Shown here: positions 35,813-46,104 of the stretch, in pieces
Numbering within the stretch: position 1 is the stretch's first letter
Layout of the letters: each line of letters begins with the position of its first letter
DNA from: Rhizobium leguminosarum
GTDB taxonomy: Bacteria > Pseudomonadota > Alphaproteobacteria > Rhizobiales > Rhizobiaceae
Direction of reading: 5' to 3'
Length of the DNA: 64,000 nt
Assembly (NCBI RefSeq): GCF_001679785.1
Contig: NZ_CP016287.1
Span: 1,054,001 to 1,118,000 of the forward strand
Notes under the pieces: model-generated
Told to the model about the DNA's origin: nothing
The model's database searches: none
Seen by the model: the letters and a program-made list of their open reading frames with translations, nothing else
Translations under genes and position numbers: made by a program

Positions 35813-36621
35813 GGCGATGTCACGTTGTCTGCGGCTTAACGATTGTGGGATAACGGGTTGGGATGAACAGTCCGACCGTAAGCTACAAGAACCACCGCTT
35901 TCCACCGCAGATCATCACCCGTGCGGTGTGGCTGTATTTTCGGTTCCCTTTGAGCCTGCGGATGGTCGAGGAGATGCTGCTGGAGCGCGGTATCGTCGTC
36001 TCCCATGAGACGATCCGGAGATGGGGTCGCAAATTCGGGACGGCTTATGCCAGGCAGTTGTGCAGAAAGAGGCCTTCGCGAAAGGATATCTGGCATCTGG
36101 ACGAGGTGGTGATTTTCCATCGGCGGCCGCAAACATTGGCTCTGGCGTGCCGTTGACCAGGACGGTTACGTTCTCGACGAGATCGTTCAAGCCCGCCGCG
36201 ATACCCAAGCCGCCAGGCGATTGCTGGTCAGGCTGCTGAAGAAGCAAGGCCTGACGCCGAAGCGGATCGTCACCGATAAATTGCGCTCCTATGGTGCGGC
36301 AAGACGGGAGGTGATGCCCGCCGTCGAACATCGATCGCACAAGGGCCTGAACAATCGAGCCGAGAATTCTCACGTGCCGCTTCGAAAAAGGGAGCGGATG
36401 ATGCAGGGATTTGGATCCGCCGGCGGCTTGCAACGGTTCATATCGATCTTTTCGGCACTCCGAAATCTCTTCGTCCCCCCCGCACCAGAAAAATTCAGCC
36501 CTCGCCATCCACATCCATCGGATCCGCGCAATGGCGCAGTGGAAAGCCGTGACCGGCGCAACCGCCTGACATCTCAGACAAGCGCCCTATTCCGACCTTG
36601 ATCAAACAACGTGACATCTCC
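35813..36621 (+). mobile_element. IS6-family element, degenerate
   Basis: Ends GGCGATGTCACGTTGT at 35813 and the inverted GGAGATGTCACGTTGT ending at 36621. Contains a transposase with two frameshifts. Its right end removed the start of the small gene at 36622. Confidence 0.8.
35863..36580 (+). pseudogene. IS6-family transposase with frameshifts
   Basis: MNSPTVSYKNHRFPPQIITR to WHLDEVVIF, a frame change near 36125, then HWLWRAVDQDGYVLDE, IVTDKLRSYGAARREVMP and SIFSALRNLF, and a second frame change near 36475 before the tail. Several relics in the window derive from this subtype. Confidence 0.85.
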
Positions 36622-36857
36622 CCGGAGCTTCTTCAGGCAATCGTCTCTAACGATGATAACCTGAGCTACGGCAGCATCATCTCCGTGTACACCGGAGACG
36701 ACGAATCCGTGACCGCACTGACAGACGACGGCATGGACGAATTGGAGCAGATGCTCAAAGACGCCGGCCGCTCACCCCAAGAATGGAACGACTCCTCGAC
36801 AGCTTTGTTGACGACGAGCTGCTCGTCCCTCGCATCGAAGCAAAATCTCGGCGGTAG
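36622..36857 (+). pseudogene. Homologue of IS66 fourth ORF, truncated and frameshifted
   Basis: ISPELLQAIVSNDDNLSYGS and TALTDDGMDELEQML align with NLELIEEVTANADNLSEGE and GLTENGIDELQNLL of the gene at 60394. A one-base frame change near 36790 is needed to reach LLDSFVDDELLVPRIEAKSR and the stop at 36857. The 5' end is replaced by the IS6 end. Confidence 0.65.
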
Positions 36858-36904
36858 CAATCGGGCGGCTACTCTTGTTTTCACTGCGTTAAGTTTACGC
36901 TGCC

Positions 36905-37005
36905 TCCATGAACGCTCCATCCAGCCTCCACGGGACCTGAACCTACTCAGTACATACAGACGCCAATGATGACTTGTGCCGGCGAGACCAACGACGGGGA
37001 CATCC
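36905..37005. repeat. Duplicated segment, copy 2
   Basis: Matches 8084-8198 except for a 14-bp deletion between GACGCCA repeats that removes the ribosome binding site. Just before it, 36886-36904 (GTTAAGTTTACGCTGCC) resembles an IS6 end. Confidence 0.8.
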
Positions 37006-37097
37006 TTGGGATCTTAATCGGTAAGATCGTTGCGTCTAACGATGAGCTGGCGCACCAGCGCGGAAGCAAAAAAGGCCGACAAGCAGCGGATTGCTGA
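36966..37097 (+). CDS. Small ORF of unknown function beside peptide cassette
   Basis: 43 codons starting MMTCAGETNDGDILGILIGK. The start is shared with the ORF at 8159, but the ribosome binding site is deleted here and the end is fused out of frame to thioredoxin-fold gene sequence from about 37045. Probably not expressed well. Confidence 0.3.
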   Translation: MMTCAGETNDGDILGILIGKIVASNDELAHQRGSKKGRQAADC

Positions 37098-37125
37098 AGG
37101 CGAGATTTATGCTCCGGCCGGCTAA
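37045..37125 (+). pseudogene. Thioredoxin-fold gene tail, copy 2
   Basis: SWRTSAEAKKADKQRIAEGE in frame to a TAA at 37123-37125. Matches the tail of 19821-20145 and marks the upstream border of the duplicated cassette. Confidence 0.7.
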
Positions 37126-37176
37126 ACGACTGTTATTGACATCAGAGGAAGGAGGACAGCGGCGACCAAGCCGTAT

Positions 37177-37545
37177 TTGTGCAAACACCAAAGAAGCGGA
37201 AGAGCAAACCCTCATCGGGAGAGACTGCCGTATGGTGATAGCATTACCGAAACAGAACCCTCGCATTGGGAGGGAGGCAATAGCTTCACGCTCCCAGGAG
37301 ACATCGGTCTTGCAGCTTTAGTGACTATCGCAACAGCCCTATGGGCATTTGGAAAGTGGAAAACCATGACGACTGACATCTCATCTTATGGTGTGATTGA
37401 ATTAACTCGCGCCGAAGCTTCTAAAACTTGCGGAGGAATTGCACCGCTCGTGGTTGCTGCCGCAGCAGGCTTCCTCGGAGGAGCTGTAGCATGTGCCGCG
37501 ATAACCGGCATATCTTATGCAATCAATTGGCTCTTTCGGCACTAG
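37177..37545 (+). CDS. Bacteriocin-like peptides A and B fused in frame, copy 2
   Basis: 122 codons from a TTG. Peptide A (ITETEPSHWEGG leader end, then NSFTLPG...LWAFG) runs straight into peptide B because one A present in copy 1 (run before GTGG at about 20501) is missing here. Peptide B also has its own ATG at 37366, giving 59 aa: a 24-residue leader with L-12, E-8 and GG, then IAPLVVAAAAGFLGGAVACA and SYAINWLFRH. Independent start at 37366 is likely, as in copy 1. It is followed by a HlyD-derived fragment and then the adaptor and exporter genes, so this copy is the one physically linked to its export machinery. Confidence 0.6.
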   Translation: MCKHQRSGRANPHRERLPYGDSITETEPSHWEGGNSFTLPGDIGLAALVTIATALWAFGKWKTMTTDISSYGVIELTRAEASKTCGGIAPLVVAAAAGFLGGAVACAAITGISYAINWLFRH

Positions 37546-37612
37546 AGCCGAAATTCGCGCTTGGAGCGATTTTGCCGGTGCCTCGAAGCCTTGATCTCGT
37601 TCGGCACCGGCT
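37541..37612 (+). pseudogene. HlyD-like fragment behind peptide B, copy 2
   Basis: Same as 20693-20765, with the hairpin arms GCCGGTGCC/GGCACCGGC at 37574-37611. Aligns to the real adaptor gene at 38166-38234, 600 bp downstream. It marks a recombination scar between a precursor gene and an adaptor gene. Confidence 0.55.
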
Positions 37613-37707
37613 TGCTCCGCTGCTCAGCGGTTGTTGCGGGTCCTGACTGACCCGAAACAATCCGGCCGGAAAATGAGGTTTGAGGCATCAGTTGAAGGTG
37701 TAAAACG

Positions 37708-37782
37708 ATGAAGACTGAAATGTCACACTATGAATGTTGTTTGCATTATCACGAAGCAAGCATCTGCACTTTCGTTGGATGA
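37708..37782 (+). pseudogene. Leader-like peptide remnant
   Basis: 24 codons (MKTEMSHYECC... ending FVG, then stop) whose beginning resembles the peptide B leader (MTTDISSYG...): M-x-T-acidic-hydrophobic-S-x-Y. An EAS triplet is conserved later. No mature part follows. Possibly a third, decayed precursor gene. Confidence 0.35.
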
Positions 37783-37831
37783 TGGGATCGGTTCTGGCAA
37801 ATATATCAAAACACTTCGATGTTTTTGAGCG

Positions 37832-39004
37832 GTGACCCTGCGCATGAACAATATCCAGCTTACTCCTGAAATGGCCTGCTACACTGCAGAGAGCATACTG
37901 TCGCGGCGATCAGGTCGTTCTTTCCTCATTTACAAGTTGATGGTGCTCTCGGTGGTTGCGGCATTGGTGTCGCTGCCACTCGTGAGCATAACTGTCTCTG
38001 TTCAAAGTCCCGGAAGAATCCGCCCTGTCATCGAGAAGACGCCCCTGGTCGCGCCGTTCTCCGGGCGCGTTTCTCGCATCCTAGCTGTTGAGAACGACCG
38101 GGTCGCCGAAGGGCAGGAAATCCTCGCCCTCGATGATGAGGTCGTTGGAGAAAGGCTCGTGGCTCTTAGAGCCGATATTCGCGCTAAGAGCGATCTTGCC
38201 AGTGACCTCAAAGCTCTGATCTCGTCCGGTACCACCATTGGCCCGGTCCGCCTCCTCACCGAAACAGTTAAGGCCGAACAGGCGCATTTTCTCAACCTTC
38301 TGCGTGAGAACGAATTTTCCCGTAGCAATGCGGCGGCGGAATTGGAGCGCGCTAAGCGACTCCTTTCGTTTGCTACGGCGCCCGCGAAGTCGGTAGACGA
38401 AAGGGCTTTCGCTCTCCAGAGCATTGAGGTTCAGCGCGAGATTCTCGTGAAGCGCAAATCCGCTGAATGGAGCCAGCAACTCTTCGACACGACCTTGCGC
38501 CTAAAAGAACTCGCCGCCGACTTACGTCAATCGGAGAAGGAACTGGATCTGACGCACATCCGGGCTCCGGTGTCAGGCGCCCTTGAGCAATTCTCCGGCC
38601 TCAGCCCGGGCAGCTACGTCCAAGCAGGGCAAACGGTCGGTTCGGTCTCGCCGAGCGGCGAACTGGTGGCAGATATCTACGTCTCCCCCAACGACATTGG
38701 CTTGGTGCGGCCGGGCCAGTCGGTGCGTCTTCAGGTAGATTCCTTCAACTATAATCAATGGGGCTTGATCGAAGCAACAGTGCTCGAAGTGGCGCAGGAC
38801 TTCACACTCATTGACGGCAGGCCGATCTACAAGGTCCGTTGCACGCTGTCACGCAGCCATCTTGCGCTCAAGAATGGGGCTATCGGTTACCTCAAGAAAG
38901 GCATGACCATCCAGGCACGTTTTCTTGTGGCCAACCGCACGCTCCTGCAACTCCTCTACCACGGCATCGACGATTGGCTCAACCCGCTCAAGACGGCCCA
39001 CTAA
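37832..39004 (+). CDS. HlyD-family periplasmic adaptor of a peptide exporter
   Basis: 390 aa, GTG start. A short cytoplasmic tail, one membrane segment at about 35-57, then a lipoyl/barrel-sandwich half (IEKTPLVAPFSGRVSRILAVENDRVAEGQEILALDDEV), a coiled-coil hairpin (about 95-235) and the second lipoyl half (LTHIRAPVSGALEQFSGLSPGSYVQAGQTVG), then a beta-barrel with the C-terminal HlyD domain. It links an inner-membrane ABC exporter with an outer-membrane channel, which is not encoded here. It ends 29 bp before the exporter gene: an operon. Confidence 0.9.
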   Translation: MTLRMNNIQLTPEMACYTAESILSRRSGRSFLIYKLMVLSVVAALVSLPLVSITVSVQSPGRIRPVIEKTPLVAPFSGRVSRILAVENDRVAEGQEILALDDEVVGERLVALRADIRAKSDLASDLKALISSGTTIGPVRLLTETVKAEQAHFLNLLRENEFSRSNAAAELERAKRLLSFATAPAKSVDERAFALQSIEVQREILVKRKSAEWSQQLFDTTLRLKELAADLRQSEKELDLTHIRAPVSGALEQFSGLSPGSYVQAGQTVGSVSPSGELVADIYVSPNDIGLVRPGQSVRLQVDSFNYNQWGLIEATVLEVAQDFTLIDGRPIYKVRCTLSRSHLALKNGAIGYLKKGMTIQARFLVANRTLLQLLYHGIDDWLNPLKTAH

Positions 39005-39033
39005 TTCTTGATTTACCGAACAGAGAAAGCGTC

Positions 39034-41214
39034 ATGCCTAAAAAAGTCAGTAAGTTCAAACAACGCGACAACACGGATTGCGGCGCTGCCTGCCTTGCTT
39101 CTGTCGCAGCGACCTATGGTTATAGGCTGCCTTTGTCGCGCATCCGGCAATATGCCTCTACCAACTGCTCCGGTACCACCGTGCTAGGTCTCAAGGAAGC
39201 GGCCGAGAAGCTAGGCTTCATCACCAAGGCGGTGAAGGGTGGCTTCGATTGCCTGTACAAGATCCCGATGCCCACTATCGCGCATGTGGTCGTCAAGGAA
39301 GTCCTGCACCACTTCGTCGTAATCCAATCGGTCGACGCAAGGTCGGTCACGGTCATGGACCCAGCCTATGGCGAAATTCGCAAGCTGTCGCACGAGGAGT
39401 TCAAGACGCAATGGACGGGTGTCCTGGTGCTCTTGGTTCCCGGCGACGGCTTCAAGCGCCGCGATGAGACCACGTCACCCCTGGTCCGTTTCGCCAGTCT
39501 GCTTGTGCCACATAGGGCAGTGATGGCGCAGTCCCTCGTCGGAGCGCTGGTGACGACGATCCTTGGCCTCTCGACAGCCATCTATGTCCAGAAGATCGTA
39601 GATCATGTGATCACCGGGGGCAACCGCAACCTGCTCAACCTGATGAGTGTCGCCATGCTGCTCATCCTGGTGTTGCAGGTCCTGATCAATCTCCTACGAA
39701 ACCTGCTCGTCCTGCAAACCGGGCAGAAGATCGATGTCACGCTGATCCTCGGCTACTACAGTCACGTCCTAAACCTGCCCCAGAAGTTCTACGACAGCAT
39801 GAGAATGGGCGACATCATTTCTCGGATGAACGATGCGGCGAAGATCAGGAGCTTTTTGAACGATGTATCGATCAACATGTTCGTCGATATAAACACGGCT
39901 CTGTTCGCATTGGGGCTGATCTTTGTCTATTCGTGGAAGATCGCCTTAGTCGTGGCGGCCTCCCTCCCTCTATACCTCTTGGTCTATTTGGCCACTAACC
40001 GGATGAATCGGAAGCACCAGCGCGCCATCATGGAAAATGCCGGTGAGCTGGAGGCACAGCTGGTCGAGTCGCTCGGAGCTGTCTCTACAATCAAAACCTC
40101 CGGCGTCGAAAAATTCGCCAACTTCAACATCGAAACCAGCTTCATCAAAACGCTGCACTCCGTCTATAAGTCTGCGCGGGTTTCAATCTTTGGAGATAGT
40201 GCCTCGACCTTCCTGTCGACCCTGTTTACCGTCGTGCTGATGTGGTTTGGGACGACACTCTCCCTCGATCAAGGCCTCACCCCCGGCGAGCTACTTTCAT
40301 GCTATGCTTTGCTCGGCTACGTGACCGGGCCTATTGCCAGTCTTATCCACACTAATAGGGTAGTTCAGGACGCCTTTATCGCGGCGGATCGCTTGTTTGA
40401 CATCTTCGACCTGGATCAGGAGACGAACGGCGGTGGTATTGATGCCACAAAGTCCCACCTTGGTGATATACGCATGGAAAACGTCACTTTCCGCCATGGA
40501 TCTCAGCCGGAACTTTTCCGGAACTTTAATCTCACTTTCGGGCGGGGCGAGATGACGGCGGTGGTGGGGGAAAGCGGCTCGGGCAAGAGCACCATTGCGG
40601 CTCTGTTGCAAAATATGTATCCACTCGAGACTGGCCGTATCCGGATCGGCTCCTATGCCCTCCAGGATCTCTCGACCATTTCCCTGCGCAAAGTAATCGC
40701 AACGGTGCCGCAATCAATCGACGTTTTCTCAAGCTCGGTAATCGAGAATATCGCACTTGGCGAATTCGATCCGGACGTCGCGAAGATCCTACAAATATGC
40801 GATCAAGTAGGCTTACGAAAGCTAATCGAATGCTGGCCCAACGGCCTTCAGACCCGTCTCGGCGAGAACGGTGTACGCCTCTCCGGTGGCGAGAAGCAGC
40901 GCCTTGCCTTGGCTCGAGCTCTCTACCGGGATCCGGAGATCCTGATCCTCGATGAAGCGACCTCGTCTCTAGACTCAGTCGCTGAGAAATTCGTGCTACA
41001 GGTGGTTGAGGATGTGCGTCAGGCCGGCCTGACTGTCATCGTCATCGCTCACCGACTGAGCACTATTTGGAAGGCCAACAAGATCGTAGTCCTAGACAAG
41101 GGCAAGATCATTGAGGAGGGAAGCCACACGGAACTGTTGAGCGCTAATGGCGCTTATGCCGTTCTGTGCCGGGCGCAAATTGGAGCCATCTCAGAGCCTC
41201 AATCTCAGAATTGA
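39034..41214 (+). CDS. C39-peptidase ABC exporter for double-glycine peptides
   Basis: 726 aa from the ATG at 39034. Residues 1-140 are a C39 cysteine protease with catalytic C16 (DCGAAC), H93 (HHFVV) and D109 (MDPAYG). Residues about 165-455 hold six membrane helices of the exporter domain. The ATPase has Walker A GESGSGKST from G512, signature LSGGEKQR from L616, Walker B ILILDEAT with D640/E641, and the H-loop in IAHRLST. It should cut precursors after the double glycine and pump out the mature peptide. All catalytic residues are present, so the system could work if an outer-membrane protein is supplied elsewhere. 41215-41440 downstream holds no gene. Confidence 0.95.
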   Translation: MPKKVSKFKQRDNTDCGAACLASVAATYGYRLPLSRIRQYASTNCSGTTVLGLKEAAEKLGFITKAVKGGFDCLYKIPMPTIAHVVVKEVLHHFVVIQSVDARSVTVMDPAYGEIRKLSHEEFKTQWTGVLVLLVPGDGFKRRDETTSPLVRFASLLVPHRAVMAQSLVGALVTTILGLSTAIYVQKIVDHVITGGNRNLLNLMSVAMLLILVLQVLINLLRNLLVLQTGQKIDVTLILGYYSHVLNLPQKFYDSMRMGDIISRMNDAAKIRSFLNDVSINMFVDINTALFALGLIFVYSWKIALVVAASLPLYLLVYLATNRMNRKHQRAIMENAGELEAQLVESLGAVSTIKTSGVEKFANFNIETSFIKTLHSVYKSARVSIFGDSASTFLSTLFTVVLMWFGTTLSLDQGLTPGELLSCYALLGYVTGPIASLIHTNRVVQDAFIAADRLFDIFDLDQETNGGGIDATKSHLGDIRMENVTFRHGSQPELFRNFNLTFGRGEMTAVVGESGSGKSTIAALLQNMYPLETGRIRIGSYALQDLSTISLRKVIATVPQSIDVFSSSVIENIALGEFDPDVAKILQICDQVGLRKLIECWPNGLQTRLGENGVRLSGGEKQRLALARALYRDPEILILDEATSSLDSVAEKFVLQVVEDVRQAGLTVIVIAHRLSTIWKANKIVVLDKGKIIEEGSHTELLSANGAYAVLCRAQIGAISEPQSQN

Positions 41215-41804
41215 GGGTATCCATCCGGCTAGGACCTGGGCTCGCTGCGAAAACGCACCCAGCATAGCACTGTTGCATGGATCAGACTTTGGACGAGGCA
41301 ACCCTATCCACTGCATTTTTCATGCAACGCGCTCGAACTTGGGTATCCGTCCGCCGAAGGCCGTCTGCCCTGATTTGCTGATTGGCTTTAAGTCCATGCC
41401 TTATGTCATGCGCTACAGTGATTTCCCCCATTGAAGTTTTGTGAGCGTCCGGTGAACGGTTTTTGCTGATCGGGCAAATCAGGCGATGTTCTGGCATTAG
41501 AACCAGCATTAGTGCTGACATTAATACCAGATCAAAGAGGTTTCATGGCTCGAATTGAGATCATGTCCGGTACTGAGCGCAGACGGCGCTGGTCGGACGA
41601 GGCGAAACTGAGGATATTGGCGGAGGCGGATGAACCTGGCGCTCGCATTGGTGATGTGGCTCGCCGGCATGACATTCATCCTGGGCAGATCCGCTTGTGG
41701 CGGCAGTCATTCAGCTATGTTGACCGACCTGCGATGTTCCTTCCGGTTGAGATCACCGAGGAGGTGGGCGTAAGCCAGGCGTCTACTGACCTGCCACTGA
41801 AGTT

Positions 41805-42734
41805 TCATCCGGCTGCGATTAGAGCCTCGGCGGGTTTGAATACGCCAAATGGCGCGGTGGGAGCAACCGGCGGAAACGCGAAGCTTTCATCTTGCGCAGC
41901 GTTGGAGCCGGTTGCGGCGATGATCCCGGCGTAGCCTGCCGGGGTCTGGTATCCGAGCGACGAGTGTGGCCGGAAATGGTTATAGTCGTCAGCCCATTCA
42001 GCAATGGCGCTGCGGGCATGATCGAGGCCGAAGAAGAGGCTCTCGTTGAGCAACTCGTCGCGCATCCGGCCGTTGAAACTCTCGACATAGCCGTTCTGCA
42101 TTGGCTTCCCCGGCGCGATATAGTGCCACTCGACCTTGTGATCCCTCGACCAGGCGAGGATGGCATTCGACGTTAGTTCGGTGCCGTTGTCGGAGACAAT
42201 CATTCCGGGCTTGCCGCGTCGTTCGATCAGCGTCGTCAGTTCTCGGGCGACACGTCGACCAGAGATCGACGTGTCCGGGACCGCTGCCAGGCATTCGCGC
42301 GTCACGTCATCGACAATGTTGAGCACGCGGAAGCGTCTGCCGCAGGCGAACTGGTCATGCACGAAGTCCAGCGACCAGCGGGCATTGGCCTTCGCTTCAA
42401 CCAGGATCGGCGCACGTGTGCCGACCGCACGCCGCCTGGCTTTCCGCTTGCGAACGGAAAGACCTTCCTCGCGATAGAGCCGGTAGATGCGATTGACCCC
42501 GGACGGCTCTCCGTCCCGCCGAAGCAGGACAAACAGCCGACGGTAGCCGAAACGACGCCGCTCATTGGCGAGGTCGCGCAGCTTCGTCCGCAGTTCAACC
42601 TCCGGCGGTCGGCTTGACCGGTAACGGATCATCTTGCGGTCGGCGGATATAATCTGGCAGGCCCGCCGCTCCGAAAGACCCATGACGGCCTTCAGATGCG
42701 TGACGGCGTCACGCTGGGCGGCAGGCCCTACCAT
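41805..42734 (-). CDS. IS3 OrfB, copy B
   Basis: 309 aa, same protein as at 22662-23591. Intact DDE core. Confidence 0.94.
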   Translation of the reverse strand: MVGPAAQRDAVTHLKAVMGLSERRACQIISADRKMIRYRSSRPPEVELRTKLRDLANERRRFGYRRLFVLLRRDGEPSGVNRIYRLYREEGLSVRKRKARRRAVGTRAPILVEAKANARWSLDFVHDQFACGRRFRVLNIVDDVTRECLAAVPDTSISGRRVARELTTLIERRGKPGMIVSDNGTELTSNAILAWSRDHKVEWHYIAPGKPMQNGYVESFNGRMRDELLNESLFFGLDHARSAIAEWADDYNHFRPHSSLGYQTPAGYAGIIAATGSNAAQDESFAFPPVAPTAPFGVFKPAEALIAAG

Positions 42735-42994
42735 TTTTTTGCAAGAAGCTCGCGGAGCGCGGCTGCATCAAGCATCTGCTCGGCCAGCAACTTCTTTAGC
42801 CTCGCATTCTCGTCCTCAAGCGCCTTCAGACGCTTCGCTTCGGAGACTTCCATGCCGCCGTATTTGGCTTTCCAATTATAAAACGTTGCTTCTGAAATCC
42901 CGTGCTTGCGGCAGAGATCGGCTGCCTTCGCACCCGCCTCCTGTTCCTTCAGCACCGCAATAATCTGCTCTTCCGTAAATCTCTGCTTCTTCAT
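42728..42994 (-). CDS. IS3 OrfA, copy B
   Basis: 88 aa, same protein as at 22402-22668, with the A7 slippage site at its end. Confidence 0.93.
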   Translation of the reverse strand: MKKQRFTEEQIIAVLKEQEAGAKAADLCRKHGISEATFYNWKAKYGGMEVSEAKRLKALEDENARLKKLLAEQMLDAAALRELLAKKW

Positions 42995-43727
42995 ATGTCC
43001 GTCCTCAATGGTCCGGACTCTAATCCATTCTGGAGGAAATTCTCAGTGGCAGGTCACTACCACGCTACCGAGGCCAGCGGTTGTCGAGATCTTGCTCCGA
43101 AACGGTCGGTGCTTGAAGGTTCCGATTGACGTTGAACTGAAGCTGCTTATGTCGCTGGCGGCCTGTCTGGAGGCGGCATGATCGGGCCTTCGGGGAATGT
43201 GCGTGTCTATCTGGCCTGCGGGGTGACGGATATGCGGCGTGGCATTGATGGTCTATCGGCGCTGGTCGAGACGGCGATCAAGGAGGCACCGGGCTCCGGC
43301 GCGATCTTCGGCTTCCGCGGAAAACGGGCTGATCGGATCAAGCTTCTTTGGTGGGACGGTCAAGGGTTCTGCCTGTTCTACAACGATCAGCGTTCATACT
43401 ACACCTCTTTCCTCGCCAGTTGATGTTCTTGGCTCAGTTTGCGTTTGTTGGCGCGCAGCAGTCCGATCTTGGAGTTGGTTCCAACGGCTGCATTGCTTTT
43501 GCGGCAAGTCTCCATCGGGGATTTCGTACAGGCTGTAGTGCCCGTTGTAGGCATGTCTGGCAATGAGGCCATACTTGGCCCATCTTGCGACGGTTTGCTC
43601 ACTGATGTTGAGGTGCACTGCTGCGTATTTCGGAAGAACGGGACAGTCGTTTCACTAAATCGCGGACAGTGGTTTCACTAATTCCGGGACAGCATGGTGT
43701 GGTCGATTTTCGCCTGCCTGGTTGAAG

Positions 43728-44504
43728 TCATGAGCGATTGATTTCGCCGTTTTCAGCGCCGGTCAAGTGGGATGGTGTTTTTTGCCGTCGCATGCTGTCG
43801 CCTTCAAGGGCAATGCGGTGCGCATTGTGGATGATCCGATCGAGGATTGCGTCTGCGATGGTCGGTTCTCCGATCATGTCATGCCACTGGGCGACAGGAA
43901 GCTGCGCGGTGATGAGCGTTGATTTCCGGCGATAGCGTTCCTCGAAGATTTCCAGCAGGTCGAGGCGTTGTTGATCTGTGAGCGTGTGCGTTCCCCAGTC
44001 GTCGAGGATCAGCAACTGGACGCGGGCGAGTTTGTCGACCAGGCGTGGAAAGCGGCCGTCAAGCCTGGCAAGGCCCAGATCTTCGAACAGACGCGGCATA
44101 CGCAGGTAGAGGATGGAATGATCGAGCCGGGCAGCCTGACGGCCGAAGGCGCAGGCGAGCCAGGTTTTTCCCGTGCCGGTCTGGCCGGTGATGATCATAT
44201 TCTCATGTGCCTTCAACCACGCCCCTTGCGCAAGCGACAGAGTGTTGCGGCGGTCGAGACCACGATGAGCGGCAAAGTCGATGTTCTCGATGCAGGCGTC
44301 GGGAAAGCGGAGCTTTGAAGCTGCAAGCCGGTTGGTCAGGCGCTTGTCGGATCGCAGAGCCGTTTCCCGATCGAGCATCAGGCCGAGCCACTCGTCGCGG
44401 CTGAGATCGCTGCTGTTGTTCTGAGCGGCAAGTTCGCGATAGGCCGTTGCCATTCCGGCAAGGCCAAGGGCCTGCATCTGATCGAGGGTTGGATGTGTCA
44501 GCAT
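43728..44504 (-). CDS. istB: IS21 IstB ATPase helper
   Basis: 258 aa from ATG 44504. AAA+ ATPase with Walker [14 protein letters not shown], Walker [11 protein letters not shown], arginine-rich sensor region and [20 protein letters not shown]. It selects target DNA and activates IstA. The longer frame to 44708 lies inside istA and is not needed. Confidence 0.95.
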   Translation of the reverse strand: MLTHPTLDQMQALGLAGMATAYRELAAQNNSSDLSRDEWLGLMLDRETALRSDKRLTNRLAASKLRFPDACIENIDFAAHRGLDRRNTLSLAQGAWLKAHENMIITGQTGTGKTWLACAFGRQAARLDHSILYLRMPRLFEDLGLARLDGRFPRLVDKLARVQLLILDDWGTHTLTDQQRLDLLEIFEERYRRKSTLITAQLPVAQWHDMIGEPTIADAILDRIIHNAHRIALEGDSMRRQKTPSHLTGAENGEINRS

Positions 44505-44520
44505 GGGTCTTTCCTTTCCT

Positions 44521-46104
44521 TCACTGGTAATAGGAGCCGCCGCGGATGTTGGTGTGCGGCGGGGTGGGTTTTGCCGGGTCTGTCTGGGGTTTGGTTCGAT
44601 CGAGACCGGATTTGAGAATGGCGGCGACAGAGGAATAGGTGATGGAGTTGATGACCAGCGCCCGCTCGCACGCCGCTTCCAGGCGATCCGTCTCGTAACG
44701 GCGGGCAAGGGACAGAATGCCGAAGGCCGAGCGATATCCTTGTTCGGGATGAGGACGATCGCGCATCATCCGCTCGACCAGAATGGCGGTGTTCACCCCG
44801 ATCCTTGCCGCCTGGTTCAAAAGCGATGCCGGCGTCGTGTTGGCATAACGCTGGTGGGATTTGGGCATATGCTCGTTGACCGTCACATGCCCGGATCGCT
44901 GAGAACGCCTGATATGGCTGGCAATCCGCTTGTGATCGAGAAATACCTCGACCACCCGGTGGGTCAGACGCACATCAACCTGTCGGCCGATCAAGCGGTG
45001 CGGCACAGAGTAGAAGGTCTTGTCGACCTCGACATGGTAATCGGGATGGACCTTCGCCGATTTCCATTCCGCATAGTCGAACGGCGTTGCTGGCAGCGGC
45101 GCAAGCGCCTTTCTCTCTACCTCCTCGAACAGGTCTCGGCGCGACTTTCCGATGTGGCGCATCGGGCGGTTGTTCAAGTCGTCAAGCAGAACCGAGATCG
45201 CGGCATTCAGATCAGCCAGACTGAAGAAGCGTCGGTTTCTGAGGCGAGCCAATATCCAGCGCTCGACGATCAGCACTGCACCTTCGACCTTGGCTTTGTC
45301 ACGCGGCTTGCGGCTTCTGGTCGGCAGGATGGTCGTATCGTAATGTTCGGCCATAGCAGCGAAGGTGGCGTTGAGCGTCGGCTCGAACCACAGCGCCTTG
45401 GCGACGCCTGCCTTCAGGTTGTCGCACACGATCGCCTTCGTGACGCCGCCGAAGAAGCTCAGCGCGCGTTCCTGGCCCTCGATCCAGTCCGGCAGTTTCT
45501 GGCTGAAGCTGGCACAGGCGAATGTCAACGACGAGGCGGGAAGCATCGCCACAAAGATTTGTGCCGAATGGATGACGCCGGTCGAAGGGTCGATGATGGG
45601 GATGGTGTGGCCGGCATAATCCGTCTGCATCACCGCGCCCGCCTCATGACGGTTGCGGAACGTCGCGTGAGCGCGGCGTTCGAAGACGGCAAAACGGTCG
45701 CAAAACCATGTGTAGCCGTAGCCGTCGGGATGGCTCGCCCTGTATTCCTGCCAGAGCAGCGTCAGCGTTACACCCTTGCGCTTCAGCTCGGCGGAAACGG
45801 ACCGCCAATCCGGCTCGACCAAGTCCTGTGGCGGCCGGCCAACGCGCCGGAAAAGATGTCGCTCCAGCGCGGCATCATCGTCCAGGCCCGCAGGCAACGG
45901 CCAGACCGAAAGTCCGGTCTCCCTCGCTCGCAACAGATACGTCGCCACAGAGGTTTTGCTGATCTTCAGGCGTTCCGAAACGGCGCGAACCGAAAGGCCC
46001 TGCTCGTGCGTCAGTCGCAGTATCGATCGAATGTCTTTCACTGTCGTTCGTCTCGCTTGCTTCCGTCTTGGCATGGCCCCTCTCAACCGATGATGAGGAG
46101 GCAA
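44521..46104 (-). CDS. istA: IS21 IstA transposase
   Basis: 527 aa (an internal ATG gives 517). Helix-turn-helix ([22 protein letters not shown]), DDE core with [23 protein letters not shown] and [19 protein letters not shown], then a C-terminal domain. Ends 16 bp before the istB start. Intact, so the element is probably active. Confidence 0.95.
   Translation of the reverse strand: MPPHHRLRGAMPRRKQARRTTVKDIRSILRLTHEQGLSVRAVSERLKISKTSVATYLLRARETGLSVWPLPAGLDDDAALERHLFRRVGRPPQDLVEPDWRSVSAELKRKGVTLTLLWQEYRASHPDGYGYTWFCDRFAVFERRAHATFRNRHEAGAVMQTDYAGHTIPIIDPSTGVIHSAQIFVAMLPASSLTFACASFSQKLPDWIEGQERALSFFGGVTKAIVCDNLKAGVAKALWFEPTLNATFAAMAEHYDTTILPTRSRKPRDKAKVEGAVLIVERWILARLRNRRFFSLADLNAAISVLLDDLNNRPMRHIGKSRRDLFEEVERKALAPLPATPFDYAEWKSAKVHPDYHVEVDKTFYSVPHRLIGRQVDVRLTHRVVEVFLDHKRIASHIRRSQRSGHVTVNEHMPKSHQRYANTTPASLLNQAARIGVNTAILVERMMRDRPHPEQGYRSAFGILSLARRYETDRLEAACERALVINSITYSSVAAILKSGLDRTKPQTDPAKPTPPHTNIRGGSYYQ

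Larger units (their letters stand above)
41787..43056 (-). mobile_element. IS3-family element, copy B
   Basis: 1270 bp, same element as copies A and C, in opposite orientation, with a 4-bp target duplication CTAC (41783-41786, 43057-43060). Confidence 0.96.
41545..43181 (+). pseudogene. IS66 TnpA, interrupted by IS3 copy B
   Basis: MARIEIMSGTERRRRWSDEAK and DVARRHDIHPGQIRLWRQSF form the helix-turn-helix part up to 41786. The rest (PRPAVVEILLRNGRCLKVP...LEAA) resumes at 43061. The final ATGA overlaps tnpB. Excision of the IS3 plus one CTAC restores the frame. Confidence 0.9.

Noticed and set aside
38839..39033. A longer N-terminus for the C39 exporter (start at 38839)
   Set aside because: The extra 65 codons overlap the adaptor gene and would precede the C39 domain, whose normal start is the ATG at 39034.
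43728..44708. A 326-aa version of IstB starting at 44708
   Set aside because: The extension lies within istA coding sequence; the ATG at 44504 gives the usual IstB start and length.
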